A DNA stretch of 64,000 nucleotides, taken from positions 386,222,760-386,286,759 of the forward strand of contig CM077116.1 of NCBI GenBank assembly GCA_039619475.1, given 5' to 3'. This document shows positions 1 through 13,495 of the stretch, piece by piece. Both the position numbers and the translations under genes were made by a program. This DNA is from Icerya purchasi (lineage: Eukaryota > Arthropoda > Insecta > Hemiptera > Monophlebidae). The notes under the pieces were generated by a model that searched no databases, was not told the origin of the DNA, and was given only the letters and a program-made list of their open reading frames with translations. Positions within the stretch are counted from its first letter, which is position 1. Each line of letters opens with the position of its first letter.

Positions 1-1862
1 TATTCACGTAATAATTTAATTTCGACACGGATAGAAATTAGTTCGCCGTGAAGCAATGTCAGTCACTCGTTACTCTTAATTCGGCCAAATTATTGCCATG
101 CGTTTAAAATTTTGATTTTTCTTAGAGTCGCCACCGTTAAAATTTTACGCTTTTTTTTTTTTTTTGTCCTGTCCGAAATATTTATTTTAATTCACAATAC
201 ATTTAATCTCAATTTTAATAAAATTTTTACGCATTTCTGCAATTCACACGTTTAACATCCGCGATATAGGACGATTGTCTGCCATACTCTTGAGTCTGCG
301 GTGCTAAAAGTTTACTCTTTTTTTTCCTTCGTTTGCCTTTAAAATTCTTTACTAAGAAAAAGCATAACGCTCGTAAGAGAAGAAAAAATAAACAAGCTTT
401 TTAGAAATATTATAATACTGACACGACCGACTAAGAAAGAAACAAAATTTACGTCCGGCAGTAACATTATATCATTCGTTTTAGCTGGATCAATAAACAG
501 GGATCAAAACAGGAATCTGTGTCGAACATAAGAATTTAAGTGATTATTTCATCGTGCAATAAAGAAATTACGATTTTATTTTTCTCTACAAAAAAATAAA
601 TTTAAAGTAGAATTTGATGAAAGTGAAATAGATGCAAACGATCACCGGAAATAATATTAAGTGAAGAAGAAAATATTTCTTATACCCTAACATTCAGCTA
701 TGTCGGAACAAACGCTTATTCAACATATCTGCTTGAAATCGAAAAAAGGAGAAAAAGAAAATAATGACAAAAAATCTGCATAACGAAATGAAAACCCAAT
801 TTCGGAATAGTTCTAGAAAATGAAGGTGTCGTTATGCACCCCCAATATTCGCGTTGTTACCTTCCAAAAAGAAATGACCGAGTCACGAAATAATAGTTCA
901 GCTCAATTTTTGGATTAATCTGCTAGTATTCAATACTTCGTGAATAGTCTCAGTTCCGATATGATTTCTGATTAATTGTGGATTTAGTTACGTTCTTCTT
1001 TCTTTTTCTTTTTTAATTAAATAGAAAAAAGATGTTTTTAACTAAAAGATTCAAGATTAATATAATAAAACTTGGTTTGCACTTAACACCGAGGAAATCG
1101 ATAGGGATTAATAGCACATTGAAAATTATATTCCACTTTATTTTCATTTATTCTTTAAAAAAACTGTTTTCGAACTTCAAAATTACATAATTTTAAGTTG
1201 CGTATTTATGAAAACAATTCGGAACATATCGAGAATAAAAATTACACTTTACACTGCACTATAATACATTGAAGGTGTTTATTTAGAGATAATGAAAACC
1301 CACATTTGATAATAAATATGACTACAAAGTTATAGGTTTACTTTTGATGTGCGTGCGTGTGTATGTGTGTGTGTGCGCGTTTCAAGGCGGGAAGGTTAAG
1401 AACCACTGATCTAGAAAATACTTTTGCAGAACAAAATAAGGATAAAAAAAAAGAAAGAAAAATGTTCTATCGCAACTAAAGTACATTATGCAACGTAATG
1501 TGGTAGAGTAACGATTTTTAAAAAATTACAGTTTTTGCCGTAATTGTTTTTTTTCTTTTTTTTTTATCGCTTCTGACAAAATTCTGCGCCCATCACGTCT
1601 CAACATTATTAATCTATCGTTTAGCATAACTTTCAGCATTAGCTGATCCATTCCTGTTTTGCTGTAGTCAGTTTCTATTTTTTAATTTTACAATTAGCAT
1701 TAATAAAGAAAATAGTCTGTTCGCCAGTCACGAAAATTTAAAACAAACACCGCGTTGCTATACAGTAATTTACGCTATTGATTGTTCCGTGTTAAGTATT
1801 AAAAAGCATCGGAGATATTTCGTAAAAATATGTTTTTAAGAAAATTTGCAGTAAAATTTTAC
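1..1862. other. Intron sequence of the carrier gene, no further exon seen
   Basis: AT-rich sequence downstream (in gene direction) of the carrier exon ending at 1863. I looked on the minus strand for the next carrier segment and saw none. It holds homopolymer runs and a GT-rich stretch at about 1346-1382, directly followed by a short motif (GGTTAAGAACCACTG, about 1394-1408) of the kind seen at hAT-like element ends. The rest is unexplained. Confidence 0.4.
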
Positions 1863-2077
1863 TTTTACAGCTCGTTTCGGTGTTTCTGCTAATACCGGTG
1901 GAATTATGCCCTTGTAAAACGAAAGAAACCCTTCGTTTCTATACATTTTCGCTAAACAGTCGAAAACTCCGGTATAATGAACTGATGAACCACCAGTGCC
2001 ATTAACATTCGATCGCTGTAGTTGTAATCTGGTTTTCACTAAATCCAAAGGCTGCATAATGCATACTTCAACAAAGC
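1863..2077 (-). CDS. Mitochondrial 2-oxodicarboxylate carrier-like, coding exon 2
   Basis: This 215-nt exon encodes 71 residues of a mitochondrial solute carrier. The signature PLDLVKTR (PxDxxKxR, end of transmembrane helix 1) is present, followed by a matrix loop and the second half-repeat motif NEGFLSFYKG. The stretch PPVLAETPKRAVK is characteristic of SLC25A21, which exchanges 2-oxoadipate and 2-oxoglutarate across the inner mitochondrial membrane in lysine and tryptophan breakdown. The acceptor is TTTTAG before 2077 and the donor is AAA|GTAAAA at 1863/1862. It joins exon 1 in phase to read AGGSAGFVEVC, as the family requires. The second and third carrier repeats must lie beyond the left edge. 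A different SLC25 member is possible but less likely. Confidence 0.88.
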
Positions 2078-2332
2078 CTAAAACGTGACGAAAATTCTTT
2101 AAAAATATGCTATCATTAGGCATGCGTTCGTAAACTGAAATAAGAATAAAAACGGTATCACTATAATAATTAATCCTCTTAGTATCTTATTTAACGAGCC
2201 TCGGCGCATCGAATTTTTTCACAAATGATACAACAAATCTAAATGTAGTATTAAAATTAAAATCTTTTCAGCTCTCAATAAGGCTTGTGTGAAATTTTAT
2301 GCGTAATCGCGTAATGTAAATACACGGACAAA

Positions 2333-2463
2333 AATACGCGAGAAGTATTAAATTAAAAACTTAATAAATGCATCTATATGTGCGTGTACGTGTTGTCACA
2401 ATTTGTATGACTTAAGTAATTCGTTGTCTAGAATGATAACATTACAAAAAGTTAAAACGTTTA

Positions 2464-2510
<47 letters not shown>

Positions 2511-3297
2511 TATCCACTTTCAATATAATTCTTTTTATTTATAGTACCGTAAGCAAACGAGATTAAGCGTCATGTTCACTTATTCCACATTGATAAGTTA
2601 AACATACATTTTTATGCTTATTAGTACTAAATGTAAATTATAATTTTAGAAAACTATTATCGGAATACACCGCGTAACAAAGACAAAAAATTTTAATTGG
2701 TTTCAGAAATTATAATCTTTTACGTTTTTATTATAATTTAAACTTAATTTTTTAATAATTACAATTATTAAACCGAAAATTGTTATATTAGACAGAAATT
2801 GTATTTTTATAGAAATTCTGTGCATTTGTAATCAATACTAATTTGAATGCACATGATAATTTTTTCTACCCTAAACACTTGTATCTAAAATTTTGCTCCA
2901 AGGTCTCATTTAAAAAAAAAAAAAAAAAAAGTAGAAACCAAAGTATTACATATAAAACTAAAACATTTGATTAAATTCCTTTTGAGTATTTAAATGTATG
3001 TAGAGTAACTTGTTTATAAATAACAGCAAACAAATAATTAAAAGATTTAACAACTTTTTATTTATTTACAATTTGATACGTAACTAGTGCAAACTATCGT
3101 TTTAACTTGTTCGTTTGTCACTATTGGTTGATGTAAGGGCGGATTAAAAAACTGTTAAACAACAAAATAAGTTATTCCGAACTGGCGATTAGCCATATTA
3201 TTTGGAATAACTTATTTTAACTAACTTCGGGTATATGGATTTTTCGGAGTAAATAAAAAATTAATACTAAGATATCACCATTCATGTTTGACTATCA
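2333..3297. repeat. Dispersed repeat, copy 1 (longer copy)
   Basis: Closely matches 8369-9027 in the same orientation. This copy has an expanded TA microsatellite at about 2466-2512 and an extra ~270 bp (about 2819-3086) missing from copy 2. Near its end lies an inverted repeat: AAATAAGTTATTCC at about 3165 and GGAATAACTTATTT at about 3201, a 14-bp stem. I see no coding capacity and no clear terminal inverted repeats. It sits in carrier intron 1. Confidence 0.75.
2466..2512. repeat. (TA)n microsatellite
   Basis: Uninterrupted alternating TA inside the dispersed repeat. The other copy, near 8510, has only a few bases here, so the run expanded or contracted after duplication. Confidence 0.9.
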
Positions 3298-6200
3298 GTA
3301 AACTAAAAGCTTTAACGGAAATTTTCGATCAACTTCACCGACTAAACCTGCCCCCATCTCAGTGCGCGCGCAAACAATAGAAACCAAAAGCGGGAAGAGA
3401 AAAAATAGTCGACGCCGGAAAAGCAAATTTTTCAACCTATGAATAAGTTCAAATCGAAATAGATCGATAACGAATTCAAAAATTACAAATTTGTTTACAT
3501 GACACATTTCGGAATCCCTGAATAAAAGCTGTACGTGTCCTATCCAGCTATCATACATCTGTGATTTCACGAGTGAGAGAAATTAAAGAATAAATTTTGA
3601 ACATTCGATATTTATGTTCCTTTTTTTCACTGTGTCCTTGTAATAAATTTTCATTTTAAATATTTAGTTAACTTTCACGCGTAATGAAACGTTGAATTTT
3701 TTTCTGTATATTTGTCTCACATGACTTCGAAATTAGTCAATTATAAAAGAGTTTCAAAGTTCTCTCAAACGCTCCCCGAAAAGTCAGTTCCAAGCATAAA
3801 TATTTTTTTAAATCTAATCAGTCAAAGTTTTTTTTTATCTTGCCCGCTAAATTACGGAGATAAAATTTAATTTTTTTGAAAATGATATTTACCGTTAAAT
3901 TTACCAATAATATTGTCAAAAAATAAAATAAAACATTTCAAATTTGCCGAAAACATTTCTGGAAAAAATTCCCCATCTTTCCCCGGCTCGTACTTATAAA
4001 AATCGTAGAAACATGATAACGAACGTGAATAAAATGAATCCAGAAATTACTTAGCAAAACCGATTTTACATAAACATTTTTGAAAAAAAACTCGAAACAA
4101 CGAATTATTTTCATCGATGGAACAAAATATTAAACGAGATTTTGAGCAACGAAAAAGGTGCTAAAAGAACGGAAAATGCACTAGGTCCGCAACGCTACGC
4201 TGAGGTCGCCACAGGTGTCATTTTCCTATGATATTTTTCCTAGTCGACCCCCATCTAGATGTCGCCAGGAGATTCTTGTTTGGTTCGTGGGGGAATTGTT
4301 TGTCCGTGTCGGGTATATGCTGACACACCCCTCTAGAACCGGTGCCACTTTATTATATTTCTATTTATTCTACTGGCTCAGCGACATGGACGACATGTAT
4401 TATTATTGTCAGGGGGCACTGTTTCTGATTTCATTTAATTAACTTCACGCCTCAGACATCAGTGTCGTTGAGTTCTTTCCCCATTATGTACCCCGTTTGT
4501 GTTGTTAATTGATATTGTTAGAATGGAATTTTCATTAAATCGGCGAAATTTGCTTGTTATTTAAATTTTTTACACTGATTTTCGATTAACTTTTGCAATA
4601 TTTAATGTGTATGTCCAATTCTGAGCCGGAGTTTAAGAACATGGTAGATCTATATGTGGGTATTTTGTATCCAAAGACCCGTGGAGGGGCAATGGCAATC
4701 CGAATCCATAGACTTGTGGCCATCTAAGTTCTCATCCAAAACTTCCATTGGATGAAAATGGTGATGGAGCAATGATACAGATTCGGTATTTAAGGCGCTA
4801 TCTCGCGATGATATCGAACGAGAAATTATTCTTCGAATAAAATCATTTAATTTTCGATCTCTTGGTATCGTCGTGTTGTCGTCAGAGAATAATAGAATCC
4901 GAGACACTTATACGGATAAAGTGTGAAGTCTGACTTTTTGTCGGACTTCCAGCACGTGTAGCTTTGCGAGCCGTGTAAATGTCTTGGTGTGTATAGTATA
5001 CGAAAGCAAGGCGGCACTATATAGATGCTTCGATATGTACGGACGAAAATTACTTTTTTGCCGCTGTTTACAAAAAAAAAAAAAAAAACTCAATATTAAA
5101 AGGAAATTTAAAATTCCTCCGTTATATTCCTCCCGCGTTGCGGAAATATTAGCGATTCAAAAAATGAACAACAGAACAGACAAACGGAATAACACTTTAC
5201 GGAATATTAGAAAACAGTTTAATGTGTTAAGTAAATGGCAAATACTGTCAAATCATGGAAGGGTATTGCAATGTTATTATTATGAACGGATTTGATAAAA
5301 AATAGTTTTAAAATTAATCTTACTTATTAAACAGTATTACTATATTTAATACATTAATTAATATTTTATTTGCATAAAAAATAGTAAAAGCGTGTATTTA
5401 AAAAAAAAAAAATAACCATATTATGTTTTTAAAAATAAAGTATAATTACTTGATTTTATTATTTTAATGTCATTGATACGTTCTTTATAAATAGCATTTA
5501 ACAATATAAAATGAACCCAAGGAACTTTTTTCTCTTAAAACATGTTGGATTTTATTTGGGTGAATAACCCCCATTCGTTTTCTTTCCAGAACCACTCCTG
5601 ATACCCCACTTCCAACCAAATTGTTAATTCATATTTTTTCTCAACTACTCCTGCTTCTCAGACGACTGAAGTGTTTTTGCAATCAGACATTGGTAGTTGA
5701 ATTAATCTGAGGCAGATTTGAAGAAAATTTTGACATAAACGAAATGCATATTTAAGATACATGGCAAAAACATATTAAGTCAATAAATGTTAAATTCGTA
5801 ACCATCATTATTCACCAATTTTGTATGATTAGACCGTATTAAACTTACATAAATCGCGAGTTAATTTTTAAAAAGATTTTCTGAATAGATTATATTGATA
5901 ACGTATTCAAAATTTATATACGAATAAAAGTAGTTTGTGTAAATAAACGGAAACGCAAAAACATCATGCGCAATATGTTTTAATATTAGGAAGTTAAAAA
6001 ATAAAATTATACCGACATCTTATTTCGCTCGTCTAGGGTTAATATTTTGGTTCTTTGAAATTATGCTTTATAAACATATGAAATTGTTTCACATGAAGAA
6101 CCATTTATACTTCAGTAAAATTTAAATACTTTCGTTGTACGTAAAATTTCAATTAGTCTAAAATGTAATTAATGGAATTACTACTACCACTATACATTAA

Positions 6201-6573
6201 AATATTTTAAATAACTACTTTATATACCATTATGTATTTTGCGATGTTCGCTGTTCTCTATTTATTTATAAAATACGCAGAATAAATTTAAGATATATAA
6301 CTATTATATTAGTAGCCGGGATATTAAGCACGTCTAACAAACTTTCAGAAGTAACTGCAACTATTGTACTTCATCTAATTATCCAATTTTAATTACAAAT
6401 TTTACTTTTTAATAAATAATCATTCTTGACATGCCATAAATATTCCAGTTTTAGTTAACAAATTATTTTAAAGAAATGTAACCTACGAAATAAAATTTTC
6501 AATCTAATACGAAGCCGGTGTTATTAACGCATCTTTTATTTTATTCATATTTTCATATTAATTACTACTATAC
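3298..6573. other. Carrier intron 1, mostly unexplained
   Basis: AT-rich intron sequence. About 4160-4500 is more GC-rich than its surroundings, with the motif GTCGCCA at 4205 and 4261. At 4600-4930 there are unusually open frames on both strands (an 85-codon frame on minus and about 50 codons on plus from 4773) with no recognisable family. An A-run follows at about 5071-5089. No transposase or host-gene motif was seen. Confidence 0.3.
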
Positions 6574-6640
6574 CTGCTGAACCGCCAGCTGTAACTTGTA
6601 GTACAGCTTGTTTCAAATAATTCGTGTTTTTTGTATCCAT
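6574..6640 (-). CDS. Mitochondrial 2-oxodicarboxylate carrier-like, first coding exon
   Basis: Starts at ATG 6640-6638 and encodes MDTKNTNYLKQAVLQVTAGG plus SAG, leaving one base that completes a Gly codon with the next exon at 2077. QVTAGGSAG matches the start of transmembrane helix 1 in SLC25A21. The donor is CAG|GTATAG at 6574/6573. Just upstream (5') of the ATG the sequence TTTGTAG resembles a 3' splice site, so a 5'-UTR intron is possible. The start is favoured because it is the only ATG giving the short matrix N-terminus usual for this family. Its 5' end faces the putative first exon of the NTPDase gene. Confidence 0.85.
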
Positions 6641-7232
6641 ATTGTTACCTACAAATATATATAATTTTACTAATACACCGTAAGATATACACGAGTTTTG
6701 TATTTTAATCAAATAAAATGAAAAATCACGAGAATTGACAAATTTACACCAGTACAAATTCGTGTTGAAAAATACGTATCTTTTGTTCCTTGCCAATTCG
6801 ATATCAATATCACATATACCATCCTTAAAAATTTCTTTGTATTATTATTTTGATAAATATATTGCGGTGAGCAATAAAATCGTTTCAGAATAGCTATAAA
6901 CATACGTATGTATACCTATTTACTTGAATATTGTTGTATTTAATTATATTTTTCTTTAGTGAAATATACAATATAAAAAAAAAAAAAAACCTAAAATTGT
7001 TCGAAAATCAGAACGAGTCTTGCGATACGTTATCAAAGTGAGTTAACTTTTTATCTATGTGTACATACAAATAAATAATTGTTGTGCGACGTTATCACAG
7101 AAATATGTAATTATTCTTTTTTGTCTACAAGGTTGTTCAATAGTTGAACGAGTTATTATATAATTCTATTTCAGTAAGCTATACTATATGTCATAAGTTA
7201 AAATTTACCTGTTTCGTTAAGAAGCAGGAAAT
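6641..7232. promoter_or_regulatory. Shared intergenic region of two divergent genes
   Basis: About 590 bp separate the carrier start codon (minus strand, 6640) from the putative NTPDase start codon (plus strand, 7233). If the 7233 start is right, both promoters and 5' UTRs lie here. The region is AT-rich with an A-run at about 6977-6990. I could not pick out a convincing TATA box or initiator, and it is not a CpG island. Confidence 0.45.
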
Positions 7233-7262
7233 ATGGAACGTCCTTCGAAAAAAGTTAAACGG
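7233..7262 (+). CDS. Putative first coding exon of the ENTPD-like gene
   Basis: ATG at 7233 opens a 10-codon frame, MERPSKKVKR, ending at CGG|GTAAGC, a strong donor at a codon boundary. The next candidate exon (26697) starts at phase 0, so the two join without a frame problem. A short basic N-terminus fits the cytosolic side of the membrane anchor encoded by that exon. The position, divergent from and close to the carrier start, is also what a first exon would show. No homology supports so short a peptide, so this is inference; cDNA could move the start. Confidence 0.5.
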
Positions 7263-8368
7263 GTAAGCTTTAACTAATGTTCTTCGAAAATGTATTAAAT
7301 TCGATAATTTTATTGGAATAATACTGTTATTATGATTATATGATTTAAATTAGCGCTAAACCTTGTGTACTTTAAATAATAGGTTAGGTTAAATTTAGTA
7401 CATCGTTACTTGTGTAATATTTTAAAGACCGTAATGTTATTGATTTTTTTTTTTTTTAATGAAACTGAATACATCGATTTAAGTAACTGCAAGTGTACTT
7501 AATTCATTCTTAGTTATTTCGACGTAAATGTTATAGTTTAAAACATAAATTCAAACTGCATACTTTAAATATAGTTACTTTATTAATTAAAAACGCTATA
7601 ATAGATCAGTGAAGTAGTTTATTAATACATTACGGTTCAATTTTTTAACATCTATTTTAATGACTAGTAAGAAAGATGTAACAACAATCGTATGAATAGC
7701 AGCTAATTTATTTAATGCAAAATTTTTCGATATTGTAAAAAAAATTGACGAATACAAGTATACAGATTCCCTAGTTTGTTTAATAATTATATCGTGACTT
7801 TAACAAAAAATTTTGTATAAGTATTCATTTGTTAATTGATGTATTTTTTAAAATTTAATGTACCAGTATGTATTTAGTTAAAAATATTTTTGCATAAAGA
7901 AAAAGTAGGTTTAATTTTGTGTAATTTAAATATTAAATCATTTTAGTTCTTAAGTTATTGTCAGAACACAATTTTTATCGTAGTATGGGTTTATTAACAT
8001 TTAAAAAAATAGATATTATTTAAACTCTACAAAATTAATACATTTATCTAATTGAAACAAAGAATTAAAGATATTATTTATGAACTAGCATAAATAGTAA
8101 TAAACCGATTTATATTTTAACATTTTAAGAAAATTTCGCTTCCCATCATTAGAATAAAAGTAACGTTATATGAAAAAAAACGCCGTTTCCACAGGAAAAA
8201 GTGAACAAATTGCGGTCCTTTTGTTCTTGCATTTATTCTGACAGTGAAAAGTGAAATTTTTCGGAAATGTTAATGTGCAAGTTTGTTCAACATCTTTTAA
8301 ACGAGAAACGTGTTTCTTAAGCTCGCTATCATAAACGAAAAACCTTTAAAAGACAGTGTTCATAAAAA
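7263..8368. other. NTPDase intron 1, proximal part; nothing recognised
   Basis: AT-rich sequence with T/A homopolymers and no open frame or repeat that I can assign. Confidence 0.3.
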
Positions 8369-9027
8369 AACATACGCGAGAAGTATTAAATTACAAACTT
8401 ATGCATATATATGTGCGTGTACGTGTCCTGTAAGAAATTCTTACAGCAATTTCTATGATTTAAGTAATTCGTTGTCTAGAATGATAACATTACAAAAAGT
8501 TAAAACGTTTAATATATACAATATCCACTTTCAATATAATTCTTTTTATTTATAGTACCGTAAGCAACAAGATTAAGTGTCGTGTTCACTAATTCCACAT
8601 TGATAAGTTAAACAAACATTTTTATGCTTATTAGTACTAAATGTAAATTATAATTTTAGAAAACTATTATCGGAATACACCGCGTAAAAAAGACAAAAAA
8701 TTTTAATTGGTTTCAGAAATTATAATCTTTTACGTTTTTATTATAATTTAAACTTAATTTTTTAATAATTACAATTATTAAACCGAAAATTGTTATATTA
8801 GACAGAAATTGTATTTGTGCAAACTATCGTTTTAACTTGTTCGTTTGTCACTATTGGTTGATGTAAGGACAGATTAAAAAACTGTTAAACAACAAAATAA
8901 GTTATTCCGAACTGGCGATTAGCCATATTATTTGGAATAACTTATTTTAACTAACTTCGGGTATTTGGGTTTATCGGAGCAAATAAAAATTCAATACTAA
9001 GATAACTACATTAATGTTTCACTATGA
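8369..9027. repeat. Dispersed repeat, copy 2 (shorter copy)
   Basis: Second copy of the repeat at 2333-3297, same orientation, about 6 kb away and on the far side of the gene pair's start region. It lacks the ~270-bp internal segment: the sequence runs directly from GAAATTGTATTT to GTGCAAACTATCG near 8817. The 14-bp-stem inverted repeat around 8897-8946 is retained. Confidence 0.75.
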
Positions 9028-12000
9028 ACGAGAGAGAATTTTTATCCTGACATCAGTGGTAAAGTAAATATTACCAGTGGTTAGCTAGAATTTTAACACG
9101 GTGGCCTTTCATTTTTAAAATTAAAAAAATAATCCTAACCGTTTTGAAAAAGGTTACACTTTTCATCATCCTTTTTAGGGTTTAGTGAATAATATTTTCT
9201 AAAATGCTAAATGTAAATCATTATTCATAGTTCACGCCGAAATTCTTAATTTTAATTGTAATCATTGGGTAAACTTAAAATTTTTAAAATATTAGTTATA
9301 AACTTAGTAATATCCTGTATAGAAGTAATATATATATATATATATGAATGTATGTATAAAAGCAAAAATCCACTTCTTCACTACCTCAACATTTTAATTG
9401 CTTTATTGCTGAACCTATTAGGTTTATGAAGTTGAAAATTTATATTTAGGTTTACGAAATTCAAATTTGAATTTAAAAAGAGAGTGAAAATAAATGAAAA
9501 ATCACACCATAATCAATACCATTAGCGTTGAGTTAATAAAATTCTATGTAAATACTTTGTGTCGGGAATATAGAATATCTTAGTTTTTCAAAAAATTTGT
9601 GCTTTAAGAAATATAAAGGGTTTTTTTAAAAATACGGAAAGTGAAAAAAATGTTATTTTTTTGATCTTGTTATCTTATTTATATTCACCTCAATATGTCT
9701 TGTTCTATCGAGGGAAGACATGGAAATTGCTGAACGTGCCTTTTTTTTTAAACCGAAAAATATGACATTTTCATGTAAGTCACTGATCGTTATTGCCACT
9801 TGAGGTACTTCGCCATGATCGATCGATTACTCTTGATGCTTACAAAAAGGAATAAATTTGATTTTATTCCTGAGATTTCCGAACCACTCTGGCTCATTCA
9901 CCTTTGGAGATGAGAAACGGGTTGTTTTAATATTTCTTCACCGAGTAATACAGCAGGCATACGATATACATATATGACCAAATCTTCAGTAAATAGAGAG
10001 CTTCGACTAAAGGTTTTATTTCATTTACGTTGCCAAACGCTATATGCTAAATAATGATTAATAACTACGCCTTTAGATAATAATAATCCATATAGAACAA
10101 AAAAAAAAAAATTGTGAAAGAAATTTATGTAAATGAGAAGTCTTTCGTTCAAAATCCCCAATCGTGTAACTGTACAATAATTTTGAACTTACAGATGGAG
10201 TCGATTGATTTCTTAATGTATAAAAATATTTCTCATACATGTAAGCGATTTACGAAGGCTTCAGAAATATTATTAGACAGAAATAATATGTATTCCTCTG
10301 AAAAAAGACAAAATTGAAAATGTACCTGTTCGGTAGGCAGAAGATCCCTTGATATGGGGTATATTTTCCAGTCTGGCATTGAACATTTATTCCGTAACTT
10401 TACATAATACCAAAGTCAATGAAATTCGCCGATAGGTATCTAACAAATGCGGAGACATAACTGATTAAAAGTTGCGAGGTTATTTGAATCTTCAAGTCCA
10501 ACGTTTACTATAAACGATGAGTAAAATTAAAATATCAAAATTTAAATATATTAATTAACAAATAAATACACATAAAAACTCTTTCTATAAAATAATGCGT
10601 AATTATTACATATTCCGACGTGTTTCAAAGATAGTGCCTTCACGGGGACAAAAAACGATTAGAATGAAATTTAAAAAAAAAACAATAATTTAAATTGCGG
10701 TGACAAACGACTGCATCAACAACAGTGCACGCTAGACGATAACGAACGTAATACTAACTAGAATTCTCTCGCAATTTGTTAGATTCACAGTCGCACTGTC
10801 GCAAAGACGCAGGATTTTTACACATTTTACTGGACATAAATAACTACAAAACAGAAAACGATATCTGAGAAATCAAAATAAAATAGAAGATAACCGAAAG
10901 TTAATTTTAAGTCTAATATCGTCAATAGATGGCAGCACAATTACCGGAACGGTATCAATAAATATCAACGAAGATCTTCCTTTATTGTTGCCGAACCGTG
11001 AAGTAGAATTTAACATGTAATTCTAAAATTCGGTGTTTCATTCTCGATCAGTGTCAGTCTTACTTTTTTTTTTTTTGTTTATTCACTTCGAGATATTTTA
11101 TAAATGTGTAAACAATTTAAAAAAATTACCTTAAACATTCGGTTACTGATGTTATATTTTCTGTTACACGAACATGTCGTTTCAACAATTCACAAAAATA
11201 TACAACATAATCTAGATTGTAAAAACATTAAAAAACATTAAAAAATTAACCATATAAAACAATAACTATAATAAATTAGTCTTTCGTCAATTGTTCGACG
11301 TGTTCATTAAAACAACTTACTATTTCGTTAAGTTCTTATCTGCTAAACTGATTTTCTTTTCTTATTCTTCTTTTCTAACTATTGCATCGAAAATTGATCT
11401 ATTCCGGATTAGTTTTAATCTAATATTCTTCTCTTATCAGTATTGTACGGAGTTCTTTTAAGTACATTACGAGACAAGTTTCGAAAAAAAGCAATTTAAA
11501 AAATGTCTAATATTATTAATGAAGAAAGGTGTCCGAATTAGGTTGGCCTTCCAACCGGGAATAAGCCGGGAATTTTGTTGTAAAACCAGGAAAAAAAGTA
11601 AAAATAGCCAAATGGTAGTTTTAAAGAAAAAAATGAATGTATTTTTTAATGTACTTCACTCAATAATTCATTTATGCTGCGGCTATCAAACATCAGTAAT
11701 AATCACATAAAACATTCCATTCTTAATATAGTTTGCCTCTAAGTTTCTGTAACGGCAGATCTATTTTTATAATGAGAGTAATATTTATATTTATTACCAG
11801 TGCATTTTAGAATTTTAACGAAATGCATAAAAAAGAAATTTATTATGAATTTCAGTTTATATTGAGAGGGTTGAACCCTTTCAGTAAAACTTTTGGGGGC
11901 TTGAGCTCCCATAAACCTCTTGAGGTCAGCCCATATGATTACAAATGTAAATATTAGACGTCAAATGAATTTTATAAATATCGTGATTATTTAAATGCGG

Positions 12001-13495
12001 AAGAGGTAAATCATAAACTTCACTATTAACTTTTGTAATAATAAAATAAGCACATATTTGAGTTAGTGGTCATTACAACGGTAGTAAAATATTTAAACGA
12101 ATTAAAAAAAAAAAAAAACGAAAAAATTTTAATTTGCAATTTTTTTGTTCCTACTGATATTTTGTTTATTTTCACTTCAATTTGTATTGAATTTGTTATT
12201 ATATAAACGGAAGAATGTTCATGTGTAAGCTCTTGTACAATTCTAGTAATCAGGAAATTAGGTGAATTTGGACAGGGAAAACCAGGAATTTAAAAATTAT
12301 ATTTGAGTGACCACCGTGCGTATTGATTTAAAATAGAAATAGCTTTAGAGTTTCCAGTAAAGACTGCCATTCTTACTGAATTTTGTAATTCACTAGCCGA
12401 AGCATCTCCCCTAATATTATATTGTTTAACAAAAGATGTTTCTTACTTTGATCTTTCTGTAACAATCGGTTATGCTCTGCGAGAATATAAATAGGGAGTT
12501 TTAGAAAGTTTTGGCTTTATCGAGCGGACGGTACAAAAAAAAAAAAAAAAAAAAAAAAAACAGTCATAACGATGTCTGTGAAAACATGAAGAACAGTTTC
12601 TCTTTCAAAATAGACCCCAATGAAGCGAATTAAATTCCAAAAATAGGATATAAATGTACTTTTGCTTAAAAATGGTCTTGATTTTGTAGCATAGAAATGC
12701 GTTTTGTAAAAAAGGAATTTCTGAAAATAAACAAACTTTAATTGATAACCTGAACAACTAGTAACTGCTCGCAGGAAAATGTGTGATCCAGTTACGTATG
12801 ATAGTGGATACAAAAAGTACACGTGTGAGCAGAAAATTTATTCACGCCGCGAAAATTTTTTATAATTTATATCAAAAGTTTTAGATAAACAGAAATAAAA
12901 ACAAAATTATTTGATTTATTTGAAAATAAAAAAACCGTTTGCAGCCTTGTGTGAAGTAAAAGAATTAGTTGAACGATTCTAGTAAACAGAATAGAATGCG
13001 ATGTGTTTATTTTTTGATTAGCAGGAAAATTTGCTACAATAAAATTTTTGTAAAGTATTTAATAATTTATATCATTTTCTTTACGTAAATTCTTTTTTAT
13101 GGTCAGGGGAAAAAATTATGGGAACTTCGAAAACCAGAAAAGATCGGACAAATTTAGTTTTTAAGAAAGAATGGTCAATCTGATTTACATTTAACGGAAA
13201 TACTCGTAATTATATTACAATAAACCACAAGGTTTTAGTGAACGTTATTGAAAAATTATAAGAAATATATGATAATGTTACAATAATATAAGAAGAAAAC
13301 GAGCAATTATTGTATTACACAACGGATGTTAAATTTTTTTTAGATTATTAAACGATTGTTTTATGTGCGAAAAATACGGACTATAAAAATATTTGTAATT
13401 TTGGAAAATCATATTTTTAATTAAAGCATGATTCTCAAAAAAGCAAAAAACAATGTACGTTTCATTATTATTATTATTACTATTGTTATTATTAT
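9028..13495. other. NTPDase intron 1, unassigned
   Basis: No host exon or clear transposon protein. Noted: a GC-richer patch at 11870-11935 that looks like a decayed DNA-transposon end; a motif near 12252-12300 (TTAGGTGAATTTGGAC) that recurs near 33308, marking a dispersed repeat; a 25-base A-run at about 12535-12560; and a TTA/ATT-rich run at about 13465-13498 just before the LINE ORF1 remnant. Confidence 0.35.

Noticed and set aside
4215..4442. 75-codon plus-strand frame in carrier intron
   Set aside because: No homology or splice signals fitting a gene; short frames of this size occur by chance.
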